Assembly (NCBI GenBank): GCA_016125385.1
Contig: WGLV01000005.1
Location: 142,869-206,868, forward strand
Length of the DNA stretch: 64,000 nt
Direction of reading: 5' to 3'
DNA from: a bacterium
GTDB taxonomy: Bacteria; Hinthialibacterota; Hinthialibacteria; Hinthialibacterales; Hinthialibacteraceae
Shown piece by piece: positions 36,735 to 46,253 of this stretch (positions within the stretch are counted from its first letter, which is position 1; every line of letters starts with the position of its first letter). The position numbers were made by a program, and so were the translations under genes. The notes beneath the pieces are model-generated. The model made no database searches and was not told where the DNA came from. It saw only the letters and a list, made by a program, of their open reading frames with translations.

Positions 36735-37997
36735 TTAGCGGAGCATCCACCAGGCATGCACTGCGCTGGGCGGTTGAAACGCATAAGCGCCGATATCGAT
36801 TGTGGAGTCGCGAGGCGTCAGGTCAAAATCGTGATCGGGGGCGGATTCATCCATTACTCCGGCTCCGATAGCGGGTGAATCGGGTTGGAGATGGAAATCC
36901 AACGCGTCTTTGTCAACAAACAGGGGATCGGCGTTGCTGTTTCCCTCACCCGGATAAACGCTTTCACCCGAAATGATGGAATGGGAAATATCGATGGTGG
37001 AGCCGGGTTCCAGTTTGATCGGAAGCTGATCATCACGCACCCAGATGATGTTATTCACCGCGCGGCAATGAGCGGGATTCTGGTGCATCCAGATTCCCTT
37101 GTCGCAATCGATGATGGTGTTATTCACAACGGTGATGTCGGCGCCATTTTTGAATCCAACGCCGGATTCACAATCGATAATTACATTGTTGATGATGATC
37201 GGGTGGGTATCCTGATCGCCGGAGACTCCTATCGGATCGTGGCTTCCGCCGCGATGATGCATAATCAGGTTGCCGTCCACGATGGCATCGCAGGTGTCGA
37301 GGTCAATCGCATCGTCATCTCCACCGTAAAATGTGTTGTGGGAGATATGAGGGACGGGACCGGGAAGAGATGTTTCTCCGATATCGACCGCGTCGCTGTA
37401 GCCATAGCGATGCATGAATGTGCAATATTCGACGACGGCCGGAGCGTTAAAGCCGTGAACGGCTTCGTTTTCTCCTTCACCAAACCAACAATCGCGAATC
37501 ACCACGTTCGGCGCGTCGCGCATGTGAATGGCCTTGCGGTTAAAATCATCCGGCCAATCTTCAAACGTACAGCTTTCAATCAAAACAGCGCCGGTGGATT
37601 GATATACGTTAATCATTCCGATCCGGTCGCCGCCAGAATCGTCTCCCCGGCTGACGAAGCAGTGTATAACGTCACCAGCGCCCTGATCTTCATAATTGAT
37701 CGCGCCCCAGCGGCTGGTATTTTGCGGCTCCACATGAATCGGTGAATCGACTTCGCCCCGCAAATCGAGACGGCCATAGACGAAGATCGACCTGCCGGAG
37801 GCGAGTTGAAGCCGAACCCCTGGTTCAGCCGTAACGGATACGCCTTCAGGGATCGTCACGTCGGCGGTGATCACCCAAGGATTCTCGGAAGCCGACCAGT
37901 GTTCATCGGCGTCAATACGTCCCGAACGAGTCGCGGCAAGCGACGAGACCGCAGTCAAAGCACCGAGGCACAGTACGCAAGTTATCATTGCTCTCAT
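36735..37997 (-). CDS. Secreted right-handed parallel beta-helix protein
   Basis: Signal peptide (MRAMITCVLCLGALTAVSSLA) followed by a solenoid of about 20-25-residue coils rich in I/V, N and D: repeated patterns such as NVVIRDCWFGEGEN, NVIIDCESGVGFKNGADI and TVVNNTIIDCDKGIWMHQN. The start of the helix resembles cap domains of pectate-lyase/NosD-like proteins; the C-terminus (DLTPRDSTIDIGAYAFQ) matches the conserved end of many right-handed beta-helix proteins. Likely binds or cleaves polysaccharide outside the cell, but no catalytic cluster could be identified. AAGGAG lies upstream of the ATG. Convergent with rbsK. Confidence 0.86.
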   Translation of the reverse strand: MRAMITCVLCLGALTAVSSLAATRSGRIDADEHWSASENPWVITADVTIPEGVSVTAEPGVRLQLASGRSIFVYGRLDLRGEVDSPIHVEPQNTSRWGAINYEDQGAGDVIHCFVSRGDDSGGDRIGMINVYQSTGAVLIESCTFEDWPDDFNRKAIHMRDAPNVVIRDCWFGEGENEAVHGFNAPAVVEYCTFMHRYGYSDAVDIGETSLPGPVPHISHNTFYGGDDDAIDLDTCDAIVDGNLIMHHRGGSHDPIGVSGDQDTHPIIINNVIIDCESGVGFKNGADITVVNNTIIDCDKGIWMHQNPAHCRAVNNIIWVRDDQLPIKLEPGSTIDISHSIISGESVYPGEGNSNADPLFVDKDALDFHLQPDSPAIGAGVMDESAPDHDFDLTPRDSTIDIGAYAFQPPSAVHAWWMLR

Positions 37998-38377
37998 TCA
38001 ATCCTTCTCCTTCTGTTTTGAGTCGTGGTTATTTTGGGCGATTCTCTGGTTTTATCACTTTTTTTCATACCAAGGATAAGACAATTGCTTGATGAAATAG
38101 AGCACCCAGATTCACAAGCATCTTATCTTACGATATATTTGAAATCACAATCCTACAGTTGACGTCCATTAATTTGCGTACGTCATCCGATCGGGATCTT
38201 AACCATAGATATATCATGCGATCCGTCAAATGTACGCTATGAGCACGAATGGGCGTTCGGCTCAGGATAAAACATGCGGTTTTTTTTCGGAAAACGAAAC
38301 TAAAACGCGATACCGGACGACAATTTTATTCTCCTGAATCGTTTCAAATCTGATTTCGAAGCTCGTGAGTTGACCCG
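37998..38377. other. Gap of 380 bases without a recognised gene
   Basis: Divergent region between the beta-helix gene and the following plus-strand pair. AT-rich; no RNA gene, strong promoter or coding frame was identified. Confidence 0.55.
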
Positions 38378-39322
38378 ATGAGCGATCTATTACGCGCTTT
38401 TGAATACAGCCTGGTGGAACGAATGGAAGCGCTCCTGGATTCGTTTCATCAACACCTGCTCGATCAGGGACTTTCAGCCCGGCAGGCGGAAAAGCGGCTT
38501 GCGAACGCCGATCTGTTTTTGATTCAATATCACACATTTCAATATCTTGAAGACATCGACGCCCTGACCCCCGCGAAAGCGTCTGATTTTCTCAATCACT
38601 GGTATTTCCAGAAAGTAGACGCTCCATCGGCGAAAGACTTGAGAATGGTTACGGACTCGATTATCAGCCTGTTCAATTATCTCAAACGGACCGAAACGAT
38701 TCCGGAGGAACAGGCGGATTTTCTGTTAGCCGCCTGTGGTGTTCGCGTTCCATTCGAAACCCGTCTGGAGGAACACCGAGGGAAGGCGCGATATTTACGC
38801 ACAAGGCGCAGTGAAGCGGATTCCGCCGATTCTCGAAATTTTTCGGACTCCCGCTATGGTGATGCCTACCATGAACTGGATACCTACCGCACCCTGACCG
38901 AATTGTTTCGAGACATGGAAGACGATTTGAAGAATGAAGAGCGCATGAGCAAGGTGGTTGATCTGAAATCACATCGGACGCGAGTACAGCAACCTCAGCC
39001 AGCCTATCAAACAGAGCGAGCGGAAGAGGTCAATTTGCGTGAATGGGCGTTGGCGTTACACCGGGTTAATCGAGTATTTCAACGCTGGCTCGAACGCTTT
39101 GGACATTCAATCCGTGAGGCGCCCACCGATCAGCTTTCGGCTTTTTTGCAATACGAAGACATCCTGGTTCGAATCGTACAACTCAGCCAACAAAAACAGC
39201 CCACCGCCGCTGAGTTGACAACTGGAAAAAGACAGTTGAACCGCCTCGATAAGCGATTGTGGGATTTAAGAAGGCGGATCGCTCTCGATCTGAATCTCGA
39301 TCTACGATCACTGCGGTTGTGA
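38378..39322 (+). CDS. Protein with an integrase SAM-like N-terminal domain, catalytic part absent
   Basis: Residues about 20-100 (DSFHQHLLDQGLSARQAEKR, then LEDIDALTPAKASDFL and MVTDSIISLFNYLKRTE) fit the four-helix, DNA-binding 'SAM-like' core-binding domain of tyrosine recombinases. The rest (about 110-314) is helical, charged and coiled-coil-like and has none of the recombinase catalytic R..HxxR..Y residues. It may bind DNA without recombining, or the resemblance may be to a generic helical bundle. No ribosome binding site is obvious. Its stop overlaps the start of the GT87-like gene (TGATG), so the two are coupled. Confidence 0.65.
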   Translation: MSDLLRAFEYSLVERMEALLDSFHQHLLDQGLSARQAEKRLANADLFLIQYHTFQYLEDIDALTPAKASDFLNHWYFQKVDAPSAKDLRMVTDSIISLFNYLKRTETIPEEQADFLLAACGVRVPFETRLEEHRGKARYLRTRRSEADSADSRNFSDSRYGDAYHELDTYRTLTELFRDMEDDLKNEERMSKVVDLKSHRTRVQQPQPAYQTERAEEVNLREWALALHRVNRVFQRWLERFGHSIREAPTDQLSAFLQYEDILVRIVQLSQQKQPTAAELTTGKRQLNRLDKRLWDLRRRIALDLNLDLRSLRL

Positions 39323-40590
39323 TGAATTATTCCGCTCCATTGCGTTCACTCAAGCAGGTCTCTACCGCTCCTCTTCCCGTCTGGGCCGCCATCGTTGCAT
39401 TTTTTTGCGGTTTCAGTCTAATCTTCTTGCGTTTTAGTGAACTGGCGAATCTGCAATGGGATTTCGGCGCCTATTACGTCTCAGCGAAGACGATTTTCGC
39501 GGGAGGAAACCCGTACGATCCAGATTCAACTCTTGCGGCGGGCGCGGCGATTCGAGAGGCGGATTTTTTCGGGTTGCTCTATTTGTACCCGCCTTTTTTT
39601 CTGCGGATGCTTTATCCGTTGATTCATCTCGATCTATTTTCGGCTTCGTTCTGCTGGTTCGTATTGAAATGCGCCGCGATCGAAGGAAGCATTTTTTTTA
39701 CCGCCTACCTGTTGGGAATACCCGTCAACATTTTTTCCTTGACATCCCTGAATGGGGCGGCGTTGATATATCGTCCTTTATCGCTCGATCTCGCTGCGGG
39801 TAACGTTGCTGTATTTGAGATGTTTTTTGCTCTGGCTGCTTTCAGTTCCTGGAGAAAAGGCTGGGAGGGATTCTGTGGAGGTTTCATCGGACTCTGTGGA
39901 TCGCTTAAGATCACTCCCTGGTTCATGATGATTTTCCCATTGCATCTCAGAAGATATAACTTACTTAAAGGTTTTGCTTTAACGATTGTTTCTTTAGTTT
40001 TAGTTTCAGCTGTGGACTGGAACGCCACCCGAGAGTACATGGCATTTTCTCATGGGGATATCGCAGTTCACCACTGGGATGAGCAAGTTCAAAGCATATA
40101 CAATATCTCGTTGAATTCTTTTATCTTGAGAACGTTTGGCTCGACATACTTTTACGATCCGCTGATCGACGCGCCGGAGCTTATTCCGATTCTGACGCCT
40201 CTTGCGCCGATTATTTTATTTGTATTATTTATTCTCATTCTTAACAAAGATAAGAGATCGTATCAGGAGATGATTCATAACAACAGTTTTTTAAGTGCAT
40301 TACTACTTCTGTCGCTCCTGGTTTCGCCGCGGATGGCAGGTTATACCCTCGCATGGACGTTCTTTCCGGCGATCCAGATTTTTTATGAGGGGTTCCGGCG
40401 AAAAAAACTGGGGATTATCCTGCTCAATCTTGCCGGATTAGCGCTCATTTTGTGGTACACACCTCCCTCATCCATCCATCGTGGAATTGAACAATTACTC
40501 ATAGACCGCGAGTTGTTCGGATTAATCATTTTTTATGTTTCATCTTTACGTCTATACTATCTATCAATAGAGCTAAGCAGTGGACAATAG
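39322..40590 (+). CDS. GT87/DUF2029-like polytopic mannosyltransferase-type membrane protein
   Basis: About 422 residues with ten or so hydrophobic helices. The first extracytoplasmic loop has the family signature WDFGAYYVSAKTIFAGGNPYD (aspartate plus GNPY), as in GT87 enzymes that use polyprenyl-phosphate sugars. Other family-like segments include RPLSLDLAAGNVAVFE and GLCGSLKITPW. It probably adds a sugar to an envelope glycan or lipid from a lipid-linked donor; substrate unknown. Start assigned to the ATG at 39322, which overlaps the upstream stop. The gap to flgM (275 bases) separates it from the next gene. Confidence 0.82.
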   Translation: MNYSAPLRSLKQVSTAPLPVWAAIVAFFCGFSLIFLRFSELANLQWDFGAYYVSAKTIFAGGNPYDPDSTLAAGAAIREADFFGLLYLYPPFFLRMLYPLIHLDLFSASFCWFVLKCAAIEGSIFFTAYLLGIPVNIFSLTSLNGAALIYRPLSLDLAAGNVAVFEMFFALAAFSSWRKGWEGFCGGFIGLCGSLKITPWFMMIFPLHLRRYNLLKGFALTIVSLVLVSAVDWNATREYMAFSHGDIAVHHWDEQVQSIYNISLNSFILRTFGSTYFYDPLIDAPELIPILTPLAPIILFVLFILILNKDKRSYQEMIHNNSFLSALLLLSLLVSPRMAGYTLAWTFFPAIQIFYEGFRRKKLGIILLNLAGLALILWYTPPSSIHRGIEQLLIDRELFGLIIFYVSSLRLYYLSIELSSGQ

Positions 40591-40756
40591 AATTATTATC
40601 GATTGATTTTATTGTTGTTAGAGCGATATAAATGTTGTATGCTGATATTCGATATAACCATAGCGCTTTTCGCTTCATTCATTCGAATGAACGATCAAGG
40701 ACTTATTCTGAAATAATCCACATTTTTTTCGTGGAAAATTCAAGTTTTGCTTTTCC

Positions 40757-40793
40757 GGAGTCGATAATGATGTCGTAATCTGATATCGACTCC
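40757..40793 (+). promoter_or_regulatory. Inverted repeat upstream of flgM
   Basis: GGAGTCGATA (40757-40766) and TATCGACTCC (40784-40793), exact complements separated by 17 bases, lie about 70 bases before flgM. There is no T tract, so it could be an operator or a poor terminator. Confidence 0.3.
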
Positions 40794-40865
40794 ACGCTTG
40801 ACTTGTGGTACGATATCTTTTATTGGATCACGAAGGGACCAAGGGGCGATTGAAGGAGAGGACAA

Positions 40866-41177
40866 ATGGTAGACTTATCAAGCATTCAACCATCGTCTAA
40901 TCGACCCAACCAGATTTCAGAGCGATCGGTCTCGAAGACTTCGTCAAACAGGGCGAAAGAATCGTCTTCGACCCCGAGTACAAGCACGGATCGCATTGAA
41001 ATTTCGGCGGGCGCTCGAGAGGCCGGCGTACTGAACCGATTGGTGAAATCGGCGCAGTCAGAACCCGACGTTCGCGTCGACGCAGTAGAACAAGCGCGTC
41101 AGCGTCTCGCCAATGGCGAGTATGAAGGCGTGGAAGTTTCGAGAGAAACGGCGAAGAAGATTCTGGGATTCGTTTAA
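40866..41177 (+). CDS. flgM: Anti-sigma-28 factor FlgM-like protein
   Basis: A 103-residue protein that should hold back the flagellar sigma factor FliA until the hook is built. The disordered, serine-rich first half is typical; the conserved C-terminal half reads DRIEISAGAREAGVLNRLVKSA, then PDVRVDAVEQARQRLANGEYE and AKKILGF. GGAG precedes the ATG at a good distance. No flagellar structural gene is adjacent; a terminator follows and the TlpA-like gene converges on it. Mapping a FliA promoter by eye was inconclusive. Confidence 0.87.
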   Translation: MVDLSSIQPSSNRPNQISERSVSKTSSNRAKESSSTPSTSTDRIEISAGAREAGVLNRLVKSAQSEPDVRVDAVEQARQRLANGEYEGVEVSRETAKKILGFV

Positions 41178-41361
41178 TCGCCCCTTGCGGTTCTCTGAAT
41201 TTCGCCGTTTCCCATCCCCATGATCCAAAATTCCCCTGTGTCTCCCAGTAGTTCTTCAATTCATCGACACAAAAATCAACTACCCAATTGACGGCTTTTA
41301 TCATTAAGCATGCGCATGGATGCGCAATGATTTTTACGATCATACCGATTCATAAGCAATC

Positions 41362-41392
41362 AAAAAAAGAGCGGCGCATGCCGCTCTTTTTA
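41362..41392. terminator. Bidirectional terminator between flgM and the TlpA-like gene
   Basis: AAAAGAGCGGC and GCCGCTCTTTT surround a GCAT loop, with A-run before and T-run after, so it works for both converging transcripts. Confidence 0.92.
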
Positions 41393-41430
41393 ACTTGACC
41401 TGTTTTGATTCGCAGAGGATTGGCTATTCT

Positions 41431-42705
41431 CTACCCTTCTTTTGTTTCAGACGTTTGGGTCTCGTTTTCTTCAGATGGTTCCTTTTCTTCGCCGCTCATC
41501 ATCTTGACGATCCGTTTTTCGATATCTGGGTCAAATCCCGGAATATAGTCACGGATCATGCCGTCTTTATCAATCAGCACAAAGGTGGGAAAACCCGTCA
41601 CTTCATACAGCTGAGAGATCGCGCCGTCATCAAGTGCGACATTCGGGCTGAACCCATTCGATTCAAGAAACTGAGTGACCTTCGAGGCGGTCTCCTGCTG
41701 ATTCAGCGAGAGAATGTAGAGGCCTTTGTCTTTGTATTTTTCCGCGATTTTTTCCATGATGGGCATTGAAGCGCGGCACGGCGGGCACCAGGTCGCCCAA
41801 AAATCGAGTATGACATAATTCTTTCCACGCATTTTTGAAAGACTGAATTCACCGCCATCCATCAAGGGGATGACAAAATCAGGCGCTAAAGGGGGCATCG
41901 AAATCGCGTTCGTCAGCGAATCGGCTTTGCGAGCGCTTTTGGGGATATCAAACGCGAACAGATCGGGGTCGACACTATCATCAATCACCCACCCATCAAA
42001 CGAGATGGTGTTCTCTATCGACATCCCTTCGGTTTGAGCCTCTTGCCCCCGCCCAACGAATTCATTCCAGTTGGGCTGGATTCGCAGGGGGACTTGGGGA
42101 TCGTCCGCCGCGATCCAGATGGTGTATGGAAAATCTCCACGGGTGAGTTCGATTCTGTGCGCATCGCGGTCGTTGATCTTTTCATCCCCAGCGTAAGCCA
42201 TGATCGAGGCGTTTTTCAGAAATGCGTCCAAGCCTTCCGGTCCCGCGAAAAAATCGAGATAAACCCATTCGGGGTTGGGGATTCCCCGAACAATATTTTC
42301 GTCATCCGGGAACACGGTCAATTCAGTTATGGACGCAGGCGCGGGAGCCTGCGCGTAGGAATCAGTGGATGGGACGTACCATGTGAGATTCTTGCCGTCC
42401 GAAACCACGGACAGACCTTCATTGCCCTCGATAAAGCGCCAGGCGAACAGATTGGGGCGTTTCCATGCGAGAACGTATAATTTCTGATAGCCATCTTCAA
42501 CATCGCCCATTTTGACGCTGACCTTGCTGATGATTTCCACCTTAGCGCTATCGATTTTCCGAATCGCTTTAATGGAATCGGCGACGATCTGCCGGGCTTT
42601 ATCGTCGATAATGGGATCGGGTTTCGGGTCTGTTTGTGACGAAACCGATTGAATTAATAATAGTGAAGATAGAAATACCAAAACCACTCGCGGCGACAGA
42701 TACAT
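41431..42705 (-). CDS. LolA-like (DUF2092) domain fused to TlpA-type thioredoxin
   Basis: Secreted, 424 residues, with a signal peptide ending near SVSSQ. The N-terminal half (about 30-270) looks like the DUF2092/LolA-type lipid-binding fold (VLAWKRPNLFAWRFI, LTWYVPSTDSYAQAP, NIVRGIPNP). The C-terminal half (about 275-405) is a TlpA/ResA-like thioredoxin: VILDFWATWCPPCRASMP with C307 and C310, and the cis-proline loop VTGFPTFVLID. It should reduce disulfides in the periplasm, possibly helping cytochrome c assembly by the ResB/CcsA pair. The N-terminal domain's ligand is unknown. AGGAG precedes the ATG; the C-terminal tail is acidic. Confidence 0.88.
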   Translation of the reverse strand: MYLSPRVVLVFLSSLLLIQSVSSQTDPKPDPIIDDKARQIVADSIKAIRKIDSAKVEIISKVSVKMGDVEDGYQKLYVLAWKRPNLFAWRFIEGNEGLSVVSDGKNLTWYVPSTDSYAQAPAPASITELTVFPDDENIVRGIPNPEWVYLDFFAGPEGLDAFLKNASIMAYAGDEKINDRDAHRIELTRGDFPYTIWIAADDPQVPLRIQPNWNEFVGRGQEAQTEGMSIENTISFDGWVIDDSVDPDLFAFDIPKSARKADSLTNAISMPPLAPDFVIPLMDGGEFSLSKMRGKNYVILDFWATWCPPCRASMPIMEKIAEKYKDKGLYILSLNQQETASKVTQFLESNGFSPNVALDDGAISQLYEVTGFPTFVLIDKDGMIRDYIPGFDPDIEKRIVKMMSGEEKEPSEENETQTSETKEG

Positions 42706-42799
42706 ACTTTTCTCCTGAAAATGAGTTGCCGGTCATTCCGAACCTGCATTCATAATATCTCAATTTACGTGATTTCGCCAAACCGGGAGGAGGTATGAA

Positions 42800-44485
42800 T
42801 CAGGCCCGGATCACCGCAGCGGGATTCATGAAAGACGCCGCTTCTTTGAACCGTCCGGAATCAAGCAGCAGAAGGCCATATTCGGACCGCAATTGGGGAT
42901 GCCTCGGGAAACGTTTCACCACCGGTTCAAAGGCTTCTATCGCCTTTTGAGGCGTGCGCAGCCGCCGGCACATATCCGAGTAGGTTAACAACACGTCCAG
43001 CGCGGGATCACGGCTGGCGAGCCAGTCTTCAAGTACCTGGACGGCGCGGCCGGTTTCACCCATCGCGGCGGCGCACTTCGCCATCAGAATGAGGTTGCGT
43101 GGGCGGGCGGGTTCGATTTCACACGCGATACGGGCGTACGCCTGCGCTTCGAGGTACTCTCCCTCATCGTAATCAAGCATCGCCAGCCAATATGGCGCGT
43201 CCGGATTCGATTCGTCCAGTTCGATGGCGCGCGTAAAAGCCTTTCTGGCGGGCTCGTGCATTTTGCGATTTCGATAAATCCGGCCCAGGGCGACCTGAGA
43301 AGCGGCGCTATCATCTTTCTGGCGGATACCCGCGCGCAGGACTTCGAAAGCGCGATCTTCGTCCAGATTGCTTTCAAAGAGGCAGATTCCCAATTTGTGA
43401 AGAGTTTCCGCGCGATGGGGTTTTTGTTTGACGATCCGGGTGAAAGCCTGCACGGCGGCCTGCCAGCGGCGCAAGCGCATGGCGGCGTCGCCCCATCGTT
43501 CAATATATTTGATTCGAGGGTCTTTCTCGACGGTTTTTTGAAAGTAGGTGAATGCTTCTTCGAGGTTGCTTGACTCGAGCGATTCGGCCAGCGCGTAATA
43601 ATCAAAGGCTTCCGCATCGGGGATTTCGACGATCATGCGGAGTTCCATCTTGAAGGCGATGGCGTTGCCGATCCGGTTATAGATTTTTGCGCGGAGTCGA
43701 TGAGCCTTGATGTGAAACCGATTGAATTTAAAAAGCTGGTCGAGTTGAGACAAGGCCGTTTTGTAGCGCTTGGCCTGAAAGGCTTCACGCGCGGATTCAT
43801 ATAAAGCCTGCACCTGGTTCTCGGCGATGCTGGGGACGGCGGAAGCGAGGCGGAAAATGATCGCATTCAAAATTTTGATGCGCGTCTGGATGTCGACGTT
43901 TTGAATTTTCTGACGGATCTGCACATCGAGTTTACCCCGTTCAGCCGGGGGCAGATGGCTCAGGCACTGGCTGAAGGTTTCGAGGAGCGATTCAGAGGTT
44001 TTGCGATCCTGGGTGACCTGGTGATCGAATCGTTTGAATAATTTCAGAACGATTTCCCCGCGTTCAATGCATTCTTCTCTCAGGGACGAGGCGCGTGAGA
44101 GCAGGATCGGGTCCGGTTCCGCTTTTTGTTTTTCGCGGATGAGTTCGATTTCTTTTTCGGTTTTTTCCAGTTGAACTTTCAGTCCAAGGAATTTTTCAGC
44201 CTCGCGCTCGTATTCAACAGCGGTCTGTTCACTTGCGTTTGACAAGCGTCCCAATTTACGATGCTGTTCAATTTCACGATGGGTTTCGACAATCGCGGCG
44301 CGAATCTGGTCGGCGAGTCCATCGCGGATGACGCGCGTGAACAATTCCGCCTGTTCCTGTTCATTGTCGACCTTGTCATCCTGAATCGTCCGGACGGAGC
44401 GCGTGAGCGATTGCAGCTTGGCCTGTTGGCGAAGCGCGGCGGCGCGCCGTTCAAGTTCAGCTTTCCGATTCGCGGCCTCGTTCAC
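42800..44485 (-). CDS. TPR-repeat protein with coiled-coil N-terminus
   Basis: 561 residues, no signal peptide, so probably cytoplasmic. The first ~150 residues are strongly coiled-coil (ELERRAAALRQQAKLQSL, EYEREAEKFLGLKVQLEK). From about residue 225 to the end runs an array of about nine TPR-like helical hairpins (e.g. FIKAHRLRAKIYNRIG-type and RAFEVLRAGIRQKDDSAAS). It likely binds other proteins. GTG start with GGGAGG upstream overlaps the stop of the FapA gene (GTGA), so the two are translationally coupled and probably work together. Confidence 0.82.
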   Translation of the reverse strand: MNEAANRKAELERRAAALRQQAKLQSLTRSVRTIQDDKVDNEQEQAELFTRVIRDGLADQIRAAIVETHREIEQHRKLGRLSNASEQTAVEYEREAEKFLGLKVQLEKTEKEIELIREKQKAEPDPILLSRASSLREECIERGEIVLKLFKRFDHQVTQDRKTSESLLETFSQCLSHLPPAERGKLDVQIRQKIQNVDIQTRIKILNAIIFRLASAVPSIAENQVQALYESAREAFQAKRYKTALSQLDQLFKFNRFHIKAHRLRAKIYNRIGNAIAFKMELRMIVEIPDAEAFDYYALAESLESSNLEEAFTYFQKTVEKDPRIKYIERWGDAAMRLRRWQAAVQAFTRIVKQKPHRAETLHKLGICLFESNLDEDRAFEVLRAGIRQKDDSAASQVALGRIYRNRKMHEPARKAFTRAIELDESNPDAPYWLAMLDYDEGEYLEAQAYARIACEIEPARPRNLILMAKCAAAMGETGRAVQVLEDWLASRDPALDVLLTYSDMCRRLRTPQKAIEAFEPVVKRFPRHPQLRSEYGLLLLDSGRFKEAASFMNPAAVIRA

Positions 44486-46176
44486 GCGGTTTCCTCCCCG
44501 TCATCGTCAAACACACGTTCCTGATAAGGCGATGGCGTCAATTTGCCGTCCGCGAAGGTGATGGTGGTTGGGCCGGTGGGTTTACGAATTTCCATTCCCT
44601 TGCCGAGGATTCGGATAATCACGCCGGGGTAGATGGTTTTTTCAGCACGAACGGTGCGCAGGGCGGATTCGCTGGCATGAAGGTCCGCTTTCGCCTTGCT
44701 GGTTCTTGCTTCAAGAGATTGCAGTTCCGATTCGGTTTTATTGTAGTTTTCCATGAAGATTCTGAATTTTTCATCTTCTTCAGAAGCGTTTGGGGGGAAC
44801 TTTTTACGCATCTCTTTCAGTTTTTCCATCTGTTCGTTTTTATCCTGCAGCATCTTTTCCAGGCGTCCTGCCTGCTCGTGCAGTTCCGGGAGTTCTTCTC
44901 CCAGAATTATTTCAGTGCGGACGCCCAATTCAGAACCGATCGTCTTCGCGCAGACGTCTTCCCACGCGAGAACGCGTCCCCCGATTATGGCGCCGTCTTC
45001 TCCCTCGCAGTGAACCCGGCGCGCTTTGACGTGAGACTGCATGATCTCGCCCTGCGCGACGATTTTACGTTCGGCCTGAACGGTTGCGTTTTTGATGTAT
45101 TGGCACTGAACGTCACCTCCGGAAACGATGAAGGCTTTGTCTTTTCCTTCGATCCCGCGTTTGCAGAGGAGGCTCTGGCGAGCGTTTACTTTCGCGCCCT
45201 CTATGATTCCTCCAACGGCGATTTCTGCATCGGAGGCGATGCTGAATTCGGATAAGACGTCACCGGTCACCTGGACGGCGACGGCGGTTTTCACGTTGCC
45301 CGATTTGTAATCCACGTTTCCATTGATATTGATCGAGGGCGACACATTCAGAGTCGTGCCGTTCATATAGGCGCAGCCATCCACCGCAGCGGCAAGCTCA
45401 AGGCCATCTTTGGAGAGCGCGCAATTCGTGTTCTGGGGGAATGAGATATCAACGCCCGGGATACTGGGAATTGAATCGCCGTGAACGTCGGCGCCGGGTT
45501 TTCCGGGATCGGCGGGAATCTTTCGAAGAAGGATTTCACCCTTTTTCACGGCGGAATAAAAGGTTTTTTCCTTGAAATCGACGCGAGTTCCGATTTCCAT
45601 CCCCACGAAATTCACGTGTTTCATCAGGCCCATCGGGTCGACCAGACTCGCATCTTTTCCCGCAATGGGAGGACCACCACGCGCCACGCGGACGCGTTTG
45701 TCAAATTTTTTATCTTTTAACAAAGCGTGAACCGCTTTTATATCGACTCCGTTGGTCACTCCCGCATCATTCAAGGCTTGCAGGAGAGTTTCGGGGGTCC
45801 AATACGGGCCAAGCGAAGACGGTATGAAGAGGAAGGCGGACATTTTGTCAGCGCTGATTTCAATGTCAGCGCCGATCATGCACACCGCCTGATTCAGTAT
45901 GTTTTTTGCGGTCGCTTCATCCGAGGCGGAGACGAACGCCGGCGCCAGTTGTTGAAGGAGCGAGACCAGGCTTTCCTGCTGGCGGGATTCAGGAAGCGAG
46001 GCGGACCACTCCTGCATCTGGCGCATGAACTCCACGCCTTCTTTCAAGGTCTGGAGTTTTTCTTCAGGAGCGTCTTCGGCGGCGGACAATAGTAATTCCG
46101 CCTGCTGAAGCAGGAAAGATAACGCTCCGGCCGGAGATTTGGCCTGATCAACCGATGCAGTCGGAGCGGTCGTCAT
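44482..46176 (-). CDS. FapA family (DUF342) protein
   Basis: 564-residue DUF342 protein. The family name 'flagellar assembly protein A' reflects genetic links to flagellar placement in some bacteria; molecular function is unclear. Seen: the N-terminal FapA domain (SAFLFIPSSLGPYWTPETLL, RVRVARGGPPI), then a repetitive beta-helix-like region (GNVDYKSGNVKTAVAVQVTG, GVDISFPQNTNCALSKDGLE) and a coiled-coil at about 435-515 (LHEQAGRLEKMLQDKNEQME). It is followed, overlapping, by the TPR protein and preceded by a coiled-coil protein, so a three-gene unit is likely. Its link with flagella is supported only by fliG and flgM elsewhere in the window. Confidence 0.85.
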   Translation of the reverse strand: MTTAPTASVDQAKSPAGALSFLLQQAELLLSAAEDAPEEKLQTLKEGVEFMRQMQEWSASLPESRQQESLVSLLQQLAPAFVSASDEATAKNILNQAVCMIGADIEISADKMSAFLFIPSSLGPYWTPETLLQALNDAGVTNGVDIKAVHALLKDKKFDKRVRVARGGPPIAGKDASLVDPMGLMKHVNFVGMEIGTRVDFKEKTFYSAVKKGEILLRKIPADPGKPGADVHGDSIPSIPGVDISFPQNTNCALSKDGLELAAAVDGCAYMNGTTLNVSPSININGNVDYKSGNVKTAVAVQVTGDVLSEFSIASDAEIAVGGIIEGAKVNARQSLLCKRGIEGKDKAFIVSGGDVQCQYIKNATVQAERKIVAQGEIMQSHVKARRVHCEGEDGAIIGGRVLAWEDVCAKTIGSELGVRTEIILGEELPELHEQAGRLEKMLQDKNEQMEKLKEMRKKFPPNASEEDEKFRIFMENYNKTESELQSLEARTSKAKADLHASESALRTVRAEKTIYPGVIIRILGKGMEIRKPTGPTTITFADGKLTPSPYQERVFDDDGEETA

Positions 46177-46253
46177 GATATCGGCTTTCTAACATCATGA
46201 TTGTTTGTATCACAAATCCCCAGCGCATATGACATCCCGAAGGACTGTTTTCT

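Noticed and set aside
38378..39322. Tyrosine recombinase or mobile element integrase
   Set aside because: Only the helical core-binding-like region is present; no catalytic arginines, histidine or tyrosine motif and no attachment sites were seen.
41178..41360. Possible small RNA between flgM and the terminator
   Set aside because: No promoter or conserved structure could be supported by eye.
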